A stretch of DNA of 64,000 bases from Bugula neritina (GCA_964035545.1 OZ037773.1:8086751-8150750), one strand, 5' to 3'; positions 13,301-28,300 are shown, counted from the stretch's first letter. Made by a program: numbers and translations. Notes: a model not told the origin generated them from the sequence alone.

Positions 13301-16300
13301 TGGAGGCTCGTTAAAGCAGCTAAAAATGTAATCGATCAGCATGTCAATGATATTATACGTATAACATGTCATGATATTACACACTTATATTATATATGGT
13401 ATTGCAAACGGTATTACACATAATATAATATATGACATAATCACTGTCTCATACAGTAATACACATACAATATATGATGAAAAGCATGCACTCAATGATA
13501 TTATCCTTGTAAAATACCCAAGGCGTACAATGTAACTATAAACGCATACAGTGTTCCACTACATTATTTCACTTGGATTGCATCTTTTTACAAATATAAG
13601 TATCATGAAAACACAATCAGACTCAACTTTAAACCCACATTTCTAGCACATCTTTTTAGTTCAACTACTTTTTATTGTGCTTTACAGGGTTCAGTAGTAA
13701 ACAAGCTGTTAAAATGTGCTAGTTTAGAATTGCCTTCCCTTTCTCAACTGGTTTCAAGGATTTACCTTGTTCACTGTTCCTCACATCCCCAGCATCAAAG
13801 TGGCACTCATTTTCAGGGTCAGCTGAGCAGCTGGGCAGATTGTCTTTAGCCAATGGCAGTCTTTCTTGACCATTATGAAGCTACAACACAGATTAGAATT
13901 GTGTTGAATTTTATTGTTTATCATAATAATATATTATATAATGTAATATAATATATTATATATTGTAATATAATATATCCAATGTTTCATTGCTCCTTGC
14001 AATATATTATACCCTAATCTATCACTATAATAATATAATGTATTATATAATAAAATATATACAATATAGTATAATGTAATATATATAATAAAAAACATTA
14101 CAATATAATGAACGCTGTCTCATCATGTAATGATACAATATACAATGTTGCACCATTTTCTAATATGTTATACATACAGGCTTGTGTTATTTACAATATA
14201 AATATTATGCCATGCACTAAAACGCTTGTAATCTACTCACACTGCTGTTCAACTTTCCTCCCACAAAGGTTCGGAGTGAGTCAGCCTTGGTATTGCTGCT
14301 GCCGTAAACTTGAGAGCCGTCAACGTAAGCTGTGATGTCATTCAGTTGGTACCTCTCAACTAGATTACAAGTAATACAATAATTATAGTATGACTTTTGA
14401 TAGCAAGGAAATTCACCAATAATTACCATTTTTCGTCGACTGAAAGTTCTAACTTTTCCATAGATTTACTTTTAAAAAGTCAATTCCATTTATAGACGTT
14501 TTATATTTGACTTGATTAGATATTTTGTACACTGCCTGGGTGCATATATAGCTGTGAATTGGATGCTTATGCAAAACCTCTACTTAATCCATAACGTACA
14601 ACAAAGGTTTGCCGTAGCACCAGCACATTATCTTTCTTGGCAGATATTACTACCAGGAGAGGGTTTACCTGGGTCGTTAGGTAAACCAGGAACAGGGGCG
14701 GATCTAAAGAACTCCATACAAGTGACGTCAGGTCCAAATACTGCATCGTTGGATATGGAGATGGGGAAACACTCCTTTTGGGCACTTGTCCATTGATCCT
14801 TTGGTAGAGTGCAACAGGTTTCTCTGTAATATGAGATATTGTGCTTCAAATTATATAAACATTATATTAATTAAAAATGCATCACGTATACTATACATAC
14901 TATAAATATTACATGTATATCAATCTAATGTAATATATACTTTATTATGTGTATATAATATATTATGCATATTGCATTATAGAATATAACATAATATATG
15001 CAATGTATTATAGTTTATGCTGTGATATATTACATATTGCATATAATATATTACACAATTTACATAACATGACATAATTTGCATAATGTATTACATAATT
15101 CATATATTGCATATGATGAATTACATAATGTAATATTACATATATTGTATATAAAACATTACATAATGCAATACTATATAGTTATAAGTTCAAGTTTACA
15201 AGTACATTCAATTAGTTTATCAAACAATGGAGTTGTCTACTTTTTCTAAAATACCTCTCTGCCAACATACCTGACATGCTCAATCTCTTCAAAGGCTTCA
15301 GGGGAAAGAGTGATGTCATGATCAAGAAACTGTCCGTAGTTCATGAGGAGATGCGTGAACTTAGTGCTGTCAATAGTCGTCGTCTCATGGACGGCTACAG
15401 AGACCTCTCTCGCTGACTTCAGGCTTCCACTTGAAAGGAATGGAGAGGTTCTTGGCTTGTTTATACCTGCATGCAGTAGATAGTAAAAAGGGTTTTTATG
15501 CCTGCATAAATTAAATCGCAGATGAAATATTTTTATTCTCCTATATTAAATAATAATAATGAGAATTACAAACATGTATTGATCTTTGCATCCTCTTTAT
15601 TTTTAGCTCATTTGAATTAAATCTTGCGTGTCAATTAAATAGTAACTTCTCACTTAATTTACAGCTATGATACCGGCATACGAGAATGACTATAATCACA
15701 AATTATTCATATGCCATAAAATTATTTTTCTCTTCATGTAAAAGTATGTATTATTTTCATACAAAGACTAATAGATATGATAACTGTAAGATACTCACCG
15801 TCTTCATAACGAGAAATAGCTAGTCTGTTGAGAGGTGTTTTAGCTGCACCATTCAGCGGGCGGTTAACATTATTACAAGTTCCATCAATAGTTCTAAAGC
15901 TAGTTGTTTGGTCACACTTCTTAGTGAGAAGAGCTGCGTATGGATTGACAACTAGAAATAGTATAGAGGTTAAAGTTGACAAAATAACATTTTAATACTG
16001 AGGCAATAATATAATTATACAAGTATTGTATTCAAGTAATGTCCATATTTAGTTGCTTTTGCTCTTCTTGGAGGTTTAGCTCCACAAAGCAGCGTAATGC
16101 AATACTATTAGATATTTTTAGCAGATAAAAATAATTATAGCAAACTCACGTGGTGGTCCAGGAGAAGGTGGGCCAGGTGGAGGTGGACCACTTGGAACTC
16201 TGTTGTAAAAGCATAATAAAGGTTATATTATAGTATGTGAACATGTTGATCTAGTAGCATAAATAACTGTTTAGTAAAAGGAACAGCTATTACTACTTTA

Positions 16301-17094
16301 TAAAAAGCACTTGGTAATAATTATATTTCTAGCTAGGCTTTACACAACAACTTTAATATTTTTTATTAATTTTAGCCAACCAGCTGAAGGCTAATCTTCT
16401 ATAGAATTGTTTTTGTTTTGTCAACAGTAGAGCTTTAAGTTTGTGTTTTAAATTTATTGTCAGCATTACAAAATCCTAATAATATATTGTTTACAAGTAT
16501 TTTTTCGTTTTGTATAAGCATTGCATTTAGCCTTAATGCATGCAGATGGCACAAGTAAACATTTGAAATTCTTTTTATTCTTTTTAAGCCATGCTACATA
16601 AACTTCTAAAGATAGAAAGCTGTGATTGTCACAATTTTAGCAACAAACATATATTTTATCCTGAAGACATGATTTGTTACCTTTTCTAGCCAAATTATGC
16701 TAAACTTTACCTAACTTCATAAAATAGAATGTGCTCCTAAGAGGCAATACTCACCGACTTAGCTGATCATATGCTACATTGGCCAGATTCTCTAAAGTAA
16801 AGTCTGTATCATCAGGAGGGCTGGCAGAGTTGTGCGCTCTGTGTCGTTTTCTGGACCTATTGGCCCTAAAATATTGAGAGTAAAACACGATGTGGTATCT
16901 CGCTCCATATGGTATATGGACTATTTTCGCGAAGTACTTTAGGATGAAGACACATAAAAAGAAGAGCTTGATTATGATATTAAAAGTTTTTACTTCATAG
17001 CAACAATGAAGGTAAGTAAAGCATTGTGTACTTACATTGGTGTAGTGACAGCTAAACTCAGGCAGAGAAGTAGAAAGACGTGTTTGTTGGCCAT
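10336..17094 (-). CDS. Secreted animal haem peroxidase, gene B (exons 1-16; 3' end uncertain)
   Basis: Exons: 17036-17094, 16755-16865, 16150-16199, 15799-15951, 15271-15466, 14669-14823, 14241-14359, 13766-13880, 13222-13319, 12793-12950, 12263-12390, 11959-12029, 11458-11552, 11112-11242, 10863-11000, 10336-10438. The signal peptide begins [16 protein letters not shown]. Next come a basic RSRKRH segment, a Pro/Gly linker (exon 3), the distal motif [13 protein letters not shown], the Ca loop [21 protein letters not shown] (distal Arg, haem-linked Glu), [27 protein letters not shown] (proximal His) and [10 protein letters not shown] (Asn partner). All visible catalytic residues are present, so it should be active. 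Exon lengths match genes C and D, including 71, 95 and 138 nt. Two points are odd. The donor of exon 11 lies in a 43-bp tandem repeat. After exon 16 the conserved NPxxxC tail exon is not found; reading on gives TAA two bases into the intron (10332-10334), making 627 residues. The donor of exon 15 (GTTGGT) is weak. Confidence 0.9.
12141..12289. repeat. 43-bp tandem repeat spanning the exon 11 splice donor of gene B
   Basis: Copies begin at 12141, 12184, 12227 and (partial) 12270. The unit runs from the last 28 exonic bases of gene B exon 11 across its donor. On the minus strand the exon end CATATG plus the donor GTAGGT recurs at 12262, 12219 and 12176. The first of these restores the exon length (128 nt) and phase seen in gene D. 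Confidence 0.93.
13915..14110. repeat. AT-rich TATAATATATTA low-complexity tract
   Basis: Imperfect taatatattatata / tgtaatata repeats in gene B intron 7, between exons 13766-13880 and 14241-14359. No coding signal. Confidence 0.75.
14880..15185. repeat. AT-rich (TTACATAATATA)n low-complexity tract
   Basis: Degenerate tandem runs of ttacataat / gcatataatata in gene B intron 5. It resembles the 13.9-14.1 kb tract in composition. No coding signal. Confidence 0.75.
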
Positions 17095-17233
17095 TTTCCT
17101 CTTCAGATTTATGGAGGTGCAATTACTGGTTCTGTATAAACTGTTAGTGCTGTCTTGTATGGAGCAGAGATAGAAGTCAACTGTATTGTATAGAGTTGAG
17201 ACTGCAAGTGATGTTTCTACATGCTGACTGCCG

Positions 17234-17239
17234 TTTATA
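17234..17239 (-). promoter_or_regulatory. TATA-like element of gene B
   Basis: The minus strand reads AATATAAACGG about 140 bp upstream of the gene B ATG at 17094. A second, weaker TATAC run lies nearer the gene. Position and sequence fit a core promoter, but no transcript data are available. Confidence 0.4.
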
Positions 17240-17249
17240 TTTGATCTGC

Positions 17250-19279
17250 TGATGTCACAATACTTACATAATTATATTGCTCAAGTTTTTAGCTGTGTAT
17301 TGTAAATATTATAATGTTCATACACATTAATGATAATGTCAACTTTAATGACTTGAGTAATTGAAATCTAACGTCAGAGTGCTGCGCATGAGCAGTCATG
17401 CTTAGCAATGCTCTGCTTGACTTTACAAATTAACCTCCATTTTTACTTTATACTTGACATTACACACATAAATCTCAACTATCTAGATTGATGTGACGCA
17501 GGGTGTGTTCACATGTCAAATGGAGAAGACGCCAATAAATAAAGATAAGCTGCTACAGTTAGCTAAAGTTAGCTTGTTTTGCTTTGCATGAGGTAACCAG
17601 GAGATTAGTGAAGCCATTCCTGGCATCTGTGGTTTCTGTCTGGTGGATAGAGTTTGCATTACGCAGTTTATGTGAAGCCATAAAAAGTATTTTTGTTGCA
17701 TTTGCTGATCCACCCTTTTTTAAACATTGACTGAACGTTTATGAGAAAAAATTTATCTTTGTGAAAAAAGTGCCAGCAAGTAAAAACTTCTGCTTTTTAG
17801 CAAAAAATATTTTTTTGGGGAAGAAAAAGAATTATATGAAAGCTGATTATGTAATATTTTTAGAAACTCATCATTTCAGTAAGAAATTGAAGAAAGCAGT
17901 AAGTGTACATTGCACGCTAAATTAAGCTTGAGAGAGACAATAGTAGGTATTATTAGGGTATTCTTATATACGTACATTTTTAGCTAGTAGTTGGAGAGAT
18001 AACAATAAATTTCTAAATCCTTCTATACTCAGAACCTCAATATAAAGTGTTTGAAATCCGTTATAACTGTCAGTTTACTAAGTACAGCCATCAAAATATG
18101 ATACAATTAGGATTTACTCGCAAAACTTCAACATAAATTAGTATATGACTATTTGACAGACCAAAAAACCTATAATTAAATGCTATTAAAAATTAAGCTC
18201 CTTACTTTATAGGTTTGTGGTTCATAGGCTGTTTTTAAAAGGAAAATATTACTGGCTTTAGCTTTGACGTTGAGCAAGTAGCTAAGTTAAGTAAAAAGAT
18301 CATATTTGCTATTTGCTATCAGAAACACAGCTGTTGAGAGTTAATTAGGCATCTAAAGATGTTTATTTATTGCAGCAAACGTAATTAAGTAGAAATTTAA
18401 CTTAAAATTAAATGAATATAATATGCCTAATGAACATATGTATGTAAATTTCACCCATGCATTTAAGAGTTGAAGCATAGAATGAAACTAAACAGTCAGT
18501 ATAATGCGTCTACATTGTTTAGAGTTGTTAGTTTTTATTAAAAAGCAGAATTGAACTTGTCTTTCGCAAGAAAGTGTGTTGAAATTTTGTTCAGAGATGA
18601 CCTCATGTTATAGTCTCAATTCTTTTTAGATATGCTTGTACAAGCACCAGCTAAAGTTTGTTGTATAAATTAAATAAATTTATAAATTAAATAAATTTAT
18701 AAATTAAATAAAAATAGTATATACAGTAGTTTTTAACATCTGTTACGTAAACAGTTGTATAGCAGAGTTGCACCATTCTGCATGCTTGCTATTTGTTGTT
18801 TATTTCTCTATTCAATTATTTTGCAATATCCTCAGCAATTTAATCATTATCCACAATGAATATATTACTATATTGATTTTCATTCAATTTATTTCCTATT
18901 TTGATTTTTTGAATACCTTTTGCTGTGTGTTCTGAGTTTTTTCTCTTTTCTAGGTTAGTTACTTGCACATGTAGTATATAGTAGGTTGCTCTGTATTAAC
19001 AATTATTTCATCTGCATCTGTATGATTATTAATTATTCATGCATGCAAGAAGGTGGGTATAGATTCAAGAACAAAGACATGGATAGTAACCTATAAAACA
19101 TGATATTATATTTTATAACTTCAATACCAAAAAAATCTTACTTCCCTGAAAACACCAAAAAATTATGTCACTAATATCAGCATCAACAATAAAATATATG
19201 AACAATGTATCAACAGTTATTCCATTATTTCCTTTTCTATATCAAATATGTAATAAATGCCACACCACTAAAATACAAT
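17250..19279. other. Intergenic region between gene B promoter and gene C poly(A) site
   Basis: About 2 kb of AT-rich DNA. I see no exon, RNA gene or recognisable mobile element. A short 17-bp repeat (aaattaaataaatttat, about three copies) lies near 18665-18713. Confidence 0.6.
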
Positions 19280-19285
19280 TTTATT
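19280..19285 (-). terminator. Poly(A) signal of gene C
   Basis: AATAAA on the minus strand, about 76 nt downstream of the gene C stop codon (TAG at 19361-19363). This is a suitable distance and orientation for the polyadenylation hexamer. Confidence 0.55.
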
Positions 19286-19360
19286 TAAAATGGAGAACAA
19301 CAGCAAACACTAGTTACAGCAATTGAAGTATTAAACTGTAGAAAATATTGCTTCTATTGT

Positions 19361-22300
19361 CTAATAGCTAGGGCTGAAAAATTTTGATCGAATGTTCATG
19401 GGAGGTAGATTAAAGTTGAAAGGTCTGAATCTGAAGGGGTTTCTTGTGCCACGTGGTGTATGTATGGGGCCGGAAAATGGTCGAGGGTGAGCAGATCCTT
19501 CTCTCCAATGGTTTAGGTTCAACTTGGGGATGGTGTCACAGCGAACTGGTGGGTTACTGCAATAATAGAATATATAATTACTATCATGCACTTCTTAGGA
19601 TGGCCTGCTTAGTGTACTTAGTCACATGTGATAATTGTCACTAACTCTAACGCTATATTGTAACTAATCTCAACAGTTCAAATATTATACACGTGATATC
19701 TAAAATATAAAACATAAAAGTCATCTTAAATACAAGAAATAGAGCAAACAGCTATAGAAAACACCTGCTTTAATTGATATGCAAAATTTAGAGTCAAAGT
19801 TACATCTCAAATATAAAGTTTAGAGCACATTAAATACTTCAAGTATATAAAATATGAAATATATATGCAACATGCAAGATTTTAGAAACTAATATAAATA
19901 TAAATATATCTTACGTTGGTCCCTCAGCTTTGATCAGTTGTTTGCGAACTCTGGCGTTTGGTACATGCTCGCAAAACAATGTGGAAAACGTGACTTTTCG
20001 AATTTCAGCCAACTGAGCTAGTAACAAAAGTTGAAATTGAATCAATAAAAATTTAAAGCTATGTACAAATTCACAAACTAAAGAAGTTTTTAAATCTAAC
20101 CGTAGATATATTATACTAGCTATGCAAGTATAAAAAAGTGATAGTAGCGTAGGAAACAGGCCATAATTTGTTAGAAGTTCCATCATGAATTTATAATTCT
20201 TATTGGATGCTACATGTCTGGTGTATAGGCAATGAAGCATATGACCTTCACAATGTTTGCTTTATGCTATGATAAGACCTGAGCAAATGGGAAGCAGAAT
20301 GTAGTTCATTTTTCACATCATTTGTTTGGCATGTGAGTGTAACAATTATATTCACAATAGAACACTTCTGGCACTTACCATCAGTGAATCCAATTTTCTG
20401 GTCTGTAGTCTCATGCCAGAACCTGTCACCATATCTCAGCTTCTTGAACTGCATGGCAATGATGTGAGCAAACGTCTCTCCTACAACTCCTCCAGGTACA
20501 GGCGTTTCTGTCATACCTGTCAGGTACACGATTATGTTACCACGGTGAGGGTTTGACAACTAGTGTGTTTATTGGCAACTAACAAACAGTGCATTAAGAT
20601 GGTCTGGCAGCCATATTGTAATCCAGCATAGACACACTTTTTACAGAGCACAAGGAATTTGATGTTTCAATAGAGAACAATTAGTAATAGAGCACAAGTC
20701 TTAGTATTAGCTACACTTTCTCAAAGTAGAAAACTACAATATTAACTGAGCTCTCTTTCTCTCAGGAGAAGGAAGATTGCTGCTTCATAAAAATTACCTC
20801 CTGGAAAAGCCTCAATATCCTCCGAATGTGGGTAGATTTTCTTGAAGTCATTGACCATAGTCAGAGAGTGAGTGCTGCCAACCATAGCATTCCAGTCTGT
20901 GTAGACATGTAACCTGAGTGCCCTCCTAAAAGAGTGGTAACGTTTGTTAGCTATTGAATCAAAATTTATAGAGTCACTATTTAGTAATAAGTTTATATAG
21001 CTGTCATCATTTATAAAGTGGCTACTGTCTTATTTTAAATAGCAACCCATAGTTTCTTCTTTTTCAAAACCATAAGCCAAAATAAGTTTTAATAAAGTCT
21101 CTGTGCTTTAGTCTGTAGTTAGTATACAGAAAGGAAAACATTTTCTGTTTAAAGCGAATAATTCATATTGACTACTATTTCACCCAGTTGCTACAATTAC
21201 TCTATGCGGTTACTGCTTTATGTATTTGATAATAATCGTCGACCTCCGACTTCCTTAATGATGTTTTCTACTAAGATTTACTACTTTACTAACCTGATAT
21301 CATTGTAGCTGCTAATACCATGATCTCTTGCTCTTTGAACATTGAATGATACGAGGTCCATTTCCATTCCAAACAATTCATTCCTCACCTATAAGAAATA
21401 ACCAAACATCTATTATCATAAATGGTGGTCTAGACACTCTGACTTTCACTGCGTTGCTATTCCTCCACATTATATGGATGCTCAATGAATTTGTAGTTGT
21501 GGTTTGCATTAACTTAAGGTTGCGGTTGTTGCAACCATTTTCAAACATCAATTAAAAAATTCATTTGTATAAATGTGAAACTTGGAAATCTAGTGAATAT
21601 CGCCTGGTGATCCCATAGAAGAGTGCCAAATTAACTTTCTCAAAAGCCAGTGAAACCAATCTTGATCATTAGTACGAACAGCATGTGAATAATATAGTAT
21701 ATAGCCTAGTGGCTGAAACATCTATATGATTGGGTCAATGTTCTATTTTTAGACGTTGTTGTGATACTCTAGGGCATCTGTTAAGAGTGTTCAGGCTATG
21801 AAGCAATCCTTTAGAACTCACTGAATGAAATGCAAGTCAATGAGGCATGACATCGTATGATGTCATATGTAGGTTACTAACTGGGACTATTTTAAATATA
21901 AATCTGCAAAATAACAAAATATTTGTTCTACTAAAGTTTATAATGATGTCAATGTAACTGTTACACCACATGTTTTGATTAATACACGTATTGCTACGCA
22001 CTTTTGACTTGTGTCATAATATAATGCAAATTGAAACTTTAGCTTGAACTTCCAACTATTGAAACTTTTGATCTGTGAATTGGGAATTGCAAGTTCCCAG
22101 GCTAGAGTTTGTGTAATGTATGTCAAAAATTGATAATTCTTACTCCTTTGGTGACGAATCTGTCACAGGCTTCAATTCTGTCGGAAATAACACCTCGAAG
22201 CATGCCATTCGTACCTAAAAGCAAAGAATATAATGACTGTTTGCATGAAATATCAACTAGTGGTATATTCAGTGTATTCAAGCTGCTTATAGTAAGAGTT

Positions 22301-25300
22301 GTAACCTAATTTACTGGAGCTATACGAGGGCACAACTCCTTTACAGCTCTGTCAAATCCTACTGTCTGCTTTTGTACAAATTGGATTAGGTACATAAAAA
22401 TTTTATAATTAAAATCCGTTCAAATTAGAACAAGAAAAAATGCAAAAACTATGTGTTGTTGACTTTTTCATGAATAAATTTTATAATTCTAATTTAAATT
22501 TACTTTATTTTAAAATTAAATTTCAAAAGAAAAGGAGTTGTCCTAACAATGTTATAATAGAGTAGAAATGATCTTAAGCAAAAAAGATTCTATAAATCTT
22601 AATACTTATTTATATTTTCAGACTTTTTAAACTATGAAACTAATTATAAGTAAATGAAATTGGTTTATTTTTAGTAAAATATTATAATTATCAAAGTTAT
22701 CAAGTTTTACACATAGTTGGTCAAATTCTTCTTACCGTATCTCTCTGTAGTTTTATAAGCCTCGAATATGTTTTCGAGATCCAAATGGTGGCCAGAGTGA
22801 CTGAAGGTCTGTCTTATCAGAGAGTGCCCAAATCGAAATGCGACAGAAGAAAACTCTGTCCTACAGGATAAAAATGTTTGTCACAATCTGTAGCCTAATG
22901 CAAGCCCTACACATCATAGAGTTGACTTCGATCAATAAACTAACAGACTATAACTTGGCAAATTGTTAACAGGATCTAAAAAGAAATGAAACTCAATGTA
23001 AATTTCACTCTTATAATAATTAGTACTTCTAGACACTTATTTTTCATCACAGTTGTCTTGTAATAACCAATCAGAAACAGGCTTACAACACTGATGTGTC
23101 CTCGTGAGGCGAATAGCGATAGAATCGTCTTCTCCCTTCCTCAAGTTCGAGTCCATACTGTCTCATGTGTCTTGGTCCAAGAACCACAGGCAGGAACTCC
23201 TTGTAAGTAATTCTCTGTATTATGGCCCCAACAATCTTCCTTGTGGTCTATTGAATATATTCATGTGAATATTTATTATTTTAGTTGTCTTTTAGAGGTT
23301 AGTTAGATTCACACTTTTCTGTTTTGTCGTTGGTAATGAAAACAGAGTTAGCATGTCAGGCTAATTGACTTACTTAGGTGTAAAGTTGCATATTTTATAC
23401 CTTATAGTTGGTGCATACTTTATAGTTATGCTAAAATTTGATTGTAGGACTAAATAGCTTTATTTTATGAGCATATATATTCTCAAGTTACCAACACTTG
23501 TGATAACTGAGACTATTTGAAAACCCATGCATAAAAATCTTATGTTTGAAGATGGCAATTCTGACAATTTATTGACTATATTATCCAGGATTATAAATAT
23601 CAAATAGCACTTTCAATGTCAAACTTCACGTTCTGATTGTCTGTGAAGGAATTTTCACTCTTTAAAGAATTTCTGGCTATATACATTAATCATGGAAATT
23701 GAAATGAGTTACACATCCCTGTTTACACTATTACTAGCCTTTATTTGATGGTAATATTAGAATCTTCTTGTATTACTGCAAGCCTTGGTTCTAAAAGTTT
23801 AGACACCATTTAGCAGCAAATATGAACAAACCTGGTATAATCGCTCATCAGACCAGTGAGAGTTCATTTTTTCTAGAACGGAGGCTATTTTGTTGTGAGT
23901 TCGAAGTAGGAGTGTATGTATACTAGTGAGACCAGCTGTAAGAAATAGAAAGTTATGGCTTATTATATATAAACATAATATTAGAATGATATCTATTACT
24001 CATATATGTAAGCAAATGTTGTGCATATACATATGACATAAACATGTAAGTATATAGTGTGAGTGTTACTCGTATAAGCATGTGTTCTTATACAGTGTAT
24101 GCATCATCAATATAAGCATGTATACATATGTGTATAGTAGCATCAATGTAAACACCATACGAACATATAGGCTAATAGATTGAAGTAAATTATTCTTTAG
24201 TACAAGGCAATTTATTTAATTGTCTAAATGCATTAAATTCCCTGACATAAACTTGCTTTTTAAGAAGATAATTTAAGCTCATGTTGATATCAGACATTCT
24301 GTGTTGGGGATTTGAGTTTCTGCAGCTCTATTAGACAGTATGACTAGTTGGTAAATCGTTTGTTGCAACTGACAAACGTGGAGGTGATGAGGAAATTAGA
24401 CGGACATAAAAACCAACATTGTCTGATACAGAAAACTGGAAATTAAAGGGAAGGTCATTATTTAATATCAAATGGATTGATGAAAAGTTAGACAATGTTT
24501 AACAAATGACATCAGTAAAGAAACTGCACTGTAATGGTTGTGATTATTAATAGCACCGGCTGTAAGCAAATAATTTCATACCAAAATGTTCGGCACTGAA
24601 GGTGATACACTGTAAACTATATGAGAGTTTATATGATGGACTGTGTCCTGTTTTGAAGGCATACAGTGGTAACCTTTGCTAAGTATGAGTCAGTTTGGCA
24701 GCGTTACCTACCTTGTTCACTGTTTCTCACATCTCCAGCAGCGTAGCGGCACTCCTGCCCGCTGTGGAAGCAGTCTCGTGGGTTGCCATTCTCGTCTGGA
24801 AGTATCTCCTCATTTCTTGAAAGCTTCATAAAGTATAGCAGACATTAGATGAATGTGTAATAATGGCGGTGTGGTAAAAAATTCACAGTCATAAAAAATT
24901 AACAATTAGTCTTTTAGTATAAATGTAATGTGTACATGCTGTATTGTATGGTAATTTTTACCTGGTGTTTAGGCAAAAAACACTCTCAAATATGCGCAAT
25001 TAATAGTTTTAGCCAAAGTGTGGCAGTTACAGGCTCGGTAGTGAAATATTTTGATAAATCACATATTCCTGTACATTTTTATATTGTGCTGGTATTGAAT
25101 ATAATAATATATTTAACACTTGTGTTATTTATAAACAGGAAACCAGTAAAATTGAATGTGCTGTCAACGAGTAGAGAAAATAGAATGATGTGCCAGATGT
25201 TGTGGAGATATATTTCATTACCTGTCAATCCAAAGGCTTTATTATTTCAACTAATATATTGTATATAATGAGCATGTTATAGAGTTTATATCTGCCAGTG

Positions 25301-28300
25301 TATAGAGACATTAGGCTGCTGTAGATTCAATTAGTCATTTTTCATATTGAATAACTTTGCTTTTTGTTATACTAACAGGCAAATTTACTCATTTCTACAT
25401 TTTTTTATTTGAATTGAATTTATTTTATAAACTTTGTGACAATCACATTATTAGCATTGAGTAAGAGATTTTACGGAGTTGTCTTACTTTATACAGCTGA
25501 GCTTAGAAAATTGTAAGTTAGAATTAAAAAGTACTGCAAATTGTGATAAGGTTAATTGTGGGCTTCAAGCTGAGGCAATCTATCAAGAGTTAATAAACTG
25601 GAAGACCAAAGAGATTTTGCACTAACAACACAAAGTATGAACTTTAAAAACATTTTCAACTAGCATATATAATTTATTTCTCAAAAATATAGCAAGTAGC
25701 AGAAAATCGTAATCTTGCCCAATTAATTTCTTAATGCTTCCTTTTTTAAAGATTTAAGTTTTTTGCATATGATTGCCACAAAACCAATATAAACGGATTA
25801 AAACTGAAATAGATTAAGCTGATGTTAGTTGATAACTTAATCCCTTTAAAATAAAATTTATGGAAGGAAATATTACTCATTAAAACCATTCCTAATTAGT
25901 TTATGGGAATTAAAAGCGTGCTCGGGTATTAGCATGATAAATAGCATACCTTAGAAAGAAGTTTTCCACCTTTGAAGCTTCTCAGCACATCTGACTTAAG
26001 TTTAGTGCTGCCATACACCATTGAGCCATCAATAAATGAGGTCAGATCATTCATCTGGTATCTCAGAACTGTAAGACGACTCCAAACATGTAAAAACTCA
26101 GAAATTGCAACATGTTAAAGATTTTTGATAAAATTTCAACTGCTCATGCATTTTACTGCTGCATTCATTTTAACAGTAATTAATTTATGTTTTTTCATTA
26201 AAAAAATGTTATTGGTGAAAAGTTTGAAATATACTAATTTTAACTAAATCATTATTTTGTGAACTGCAAAAGTATAATGCACAACTTGAGAATATCAACA
26301 TTTTTGGAACCTTTCAATAAAGTATCATTTAATCTTACATAATGACTTGAAATAATACTTTCTTATATAACACTATCGTTCCCTGTTTAATACTCATGAA
26401 GTTTTAAACTATACAACTGAAGTTCAGCAGACTGCATGCTCTATAATATCATGAGAAATTGGTAGAATGGGAAAATCTGTTTTAAATTTCATTTAGTTGT
26501 GAGTTTTGCTAGTTTTAAATTAGGTTTCTTGAAGTTTATAATAAAACTGAGCAGATAAACATCTAGATATTTTCAGGGTTCCTGTTTTTGGCAATCACAC
26601 TTGACTGGAATGGTAATCTGATAGCATGCCATTTCCTATACACTACCGGTTTGTATCTATTATAAGTATAGAACATGTAAATCACATTAACCAATGCATT
26701 GTGGCTGATATTATACAGGTAAACGTAGATGTTGAATATTAATTTAGCTTCATTTGCTAAGCAAGTATTGTCAGATTCTCACCCACTATAAGTTTATACT
26801 ATTGTTACTTTGTTATGAAGGAACTGTGAGAAAAACCTGTAAACGTGCCAATTCAGCTTTTCAAGTAAACAAGGCTTTGTGTTTTGAATAATTGCTATAA
26901 GAGGTTTGGTTTAACGTCTAGTATAAAATATAGATGTCACCAGAAAAAAAGTTAAAAAACTAGACACAAAATATGTTACCAATCTTAGTAGTTTATCAAC
27001 TACATATAATCATTGTATCATTAAGCAATCTTGCATTTGCATAAAAATTAGTTTTTGAATAAAAATTACTATAACCCAGCAAATAGTATTCATAGCCTAC
27101 GCTTCTCTAAATTTCTAAATATAAATATAATGATGCATCTTGTGGTATGCAATGTGCCCTATGAGTAGATTGCTGAAAGACGCCCTGATACATTTTATTC
27201 TAGGTTAGACGACACTATTTTCTTTATCAATTTATTAAACAGGTTAGCATAGTCTGTTAAACAGCATGTAAAGTATGTTAAAAATATAAAAAAATTTACA
27301 TAAAGATGTTTGTACTTTTCCTTGTCAATTAATTTGTACTTTGTTAGTGCGTTCAGAAGGTAGTAGATATTGTTATATAGATAAAGATTTGTACAGATGC
27401 AAAGTTATGTATAGACAGAGTTTTATATGTTTTATATATGTTTGTATAGAGATAGAGTTATATAGAAGTAGTGTTACAGCAAGAATGTTAAATAGAAACA
27501 ACTGTACTGCATGGTTCTGAAGTGAAATAAAAGAACAAATCTTCTACTAACCTGGTTGATTAGGAAGGCCAGGAATTGGAGCTGAACGCAGGAATGGAAT
27601 ACATCCTCGTCTGTAGACAGGGTCATAGGAGGTGGAGATGGGAAAACATTCATGGAGGTTGTCGGTGTTTGACAGGAATTCACAGCATCTTGTCCTGAAA
27701 CATACAGGTGTTACTTTAAACTAAGCCTTCTCTTTTCATATTGATATCAACTGAGCAGTTTTAGTAGTCTAACAGTAAGAATGCTGGTCTAGCATGAACA
27801 TGAGTGTATATATACTGCATTCTGTGCTACGGAAAGGGAAGGGTGTCCTATCAGCCTGTGCAAATACTGCTTGCAATGTAGGAAATTAGGTGAAGAAAAT
27901 TTTGTGATAAACTAAGAAATTTAAAGAAATCATTTCATGAACTCACGCAAGTTAATAGTTGCCATCCCAGTGAGAAAACCCCTGATGAAAAAGGTTTTTG
28001 TTAGATTGGGCTAAGGACTTATTCAGATAGGGCACAGGAGCAATTATGACTGGATGCTCTTCCTAACACCACCAATTGCCTATACTAGGGTTCGAACCCA
28101 TGACTTAGTGTTCACTAAGCCAAATTCTCTAACCCCTAGACCATGGCTGCTCCTCAATGAGTCTAAAGACATCTTTATAATATTTCTACTAATGTTTTTA
28201 TGTACTGCAACATCACACAATATACAAGTAGTTATGGTAAGAAAACTTAAATCATCTTCAATTGAATAAAGAGATGTCTCATGTTCCTTTAGTGCAATTA

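Noticed and set aside
16150-16197. Acceptor two bases further in for gene B exon 3
   Set aside because: It breaks phase with exon 4; the border at 16199 gives the in-frame Pro/Gly linker.
21294-21388. Ala in QRARDHG of gene C as a lost catalytic residue
   Set aside because: This position varies (Gly, Ser, Ala) across the family; the essential Asn and the RDHG are intact.
24930-25268. 112-codon plus-strand ORF
   Set aside because: It lies within gene C intron 7 on the opposite strand, is AT-rich, and shows no domain.
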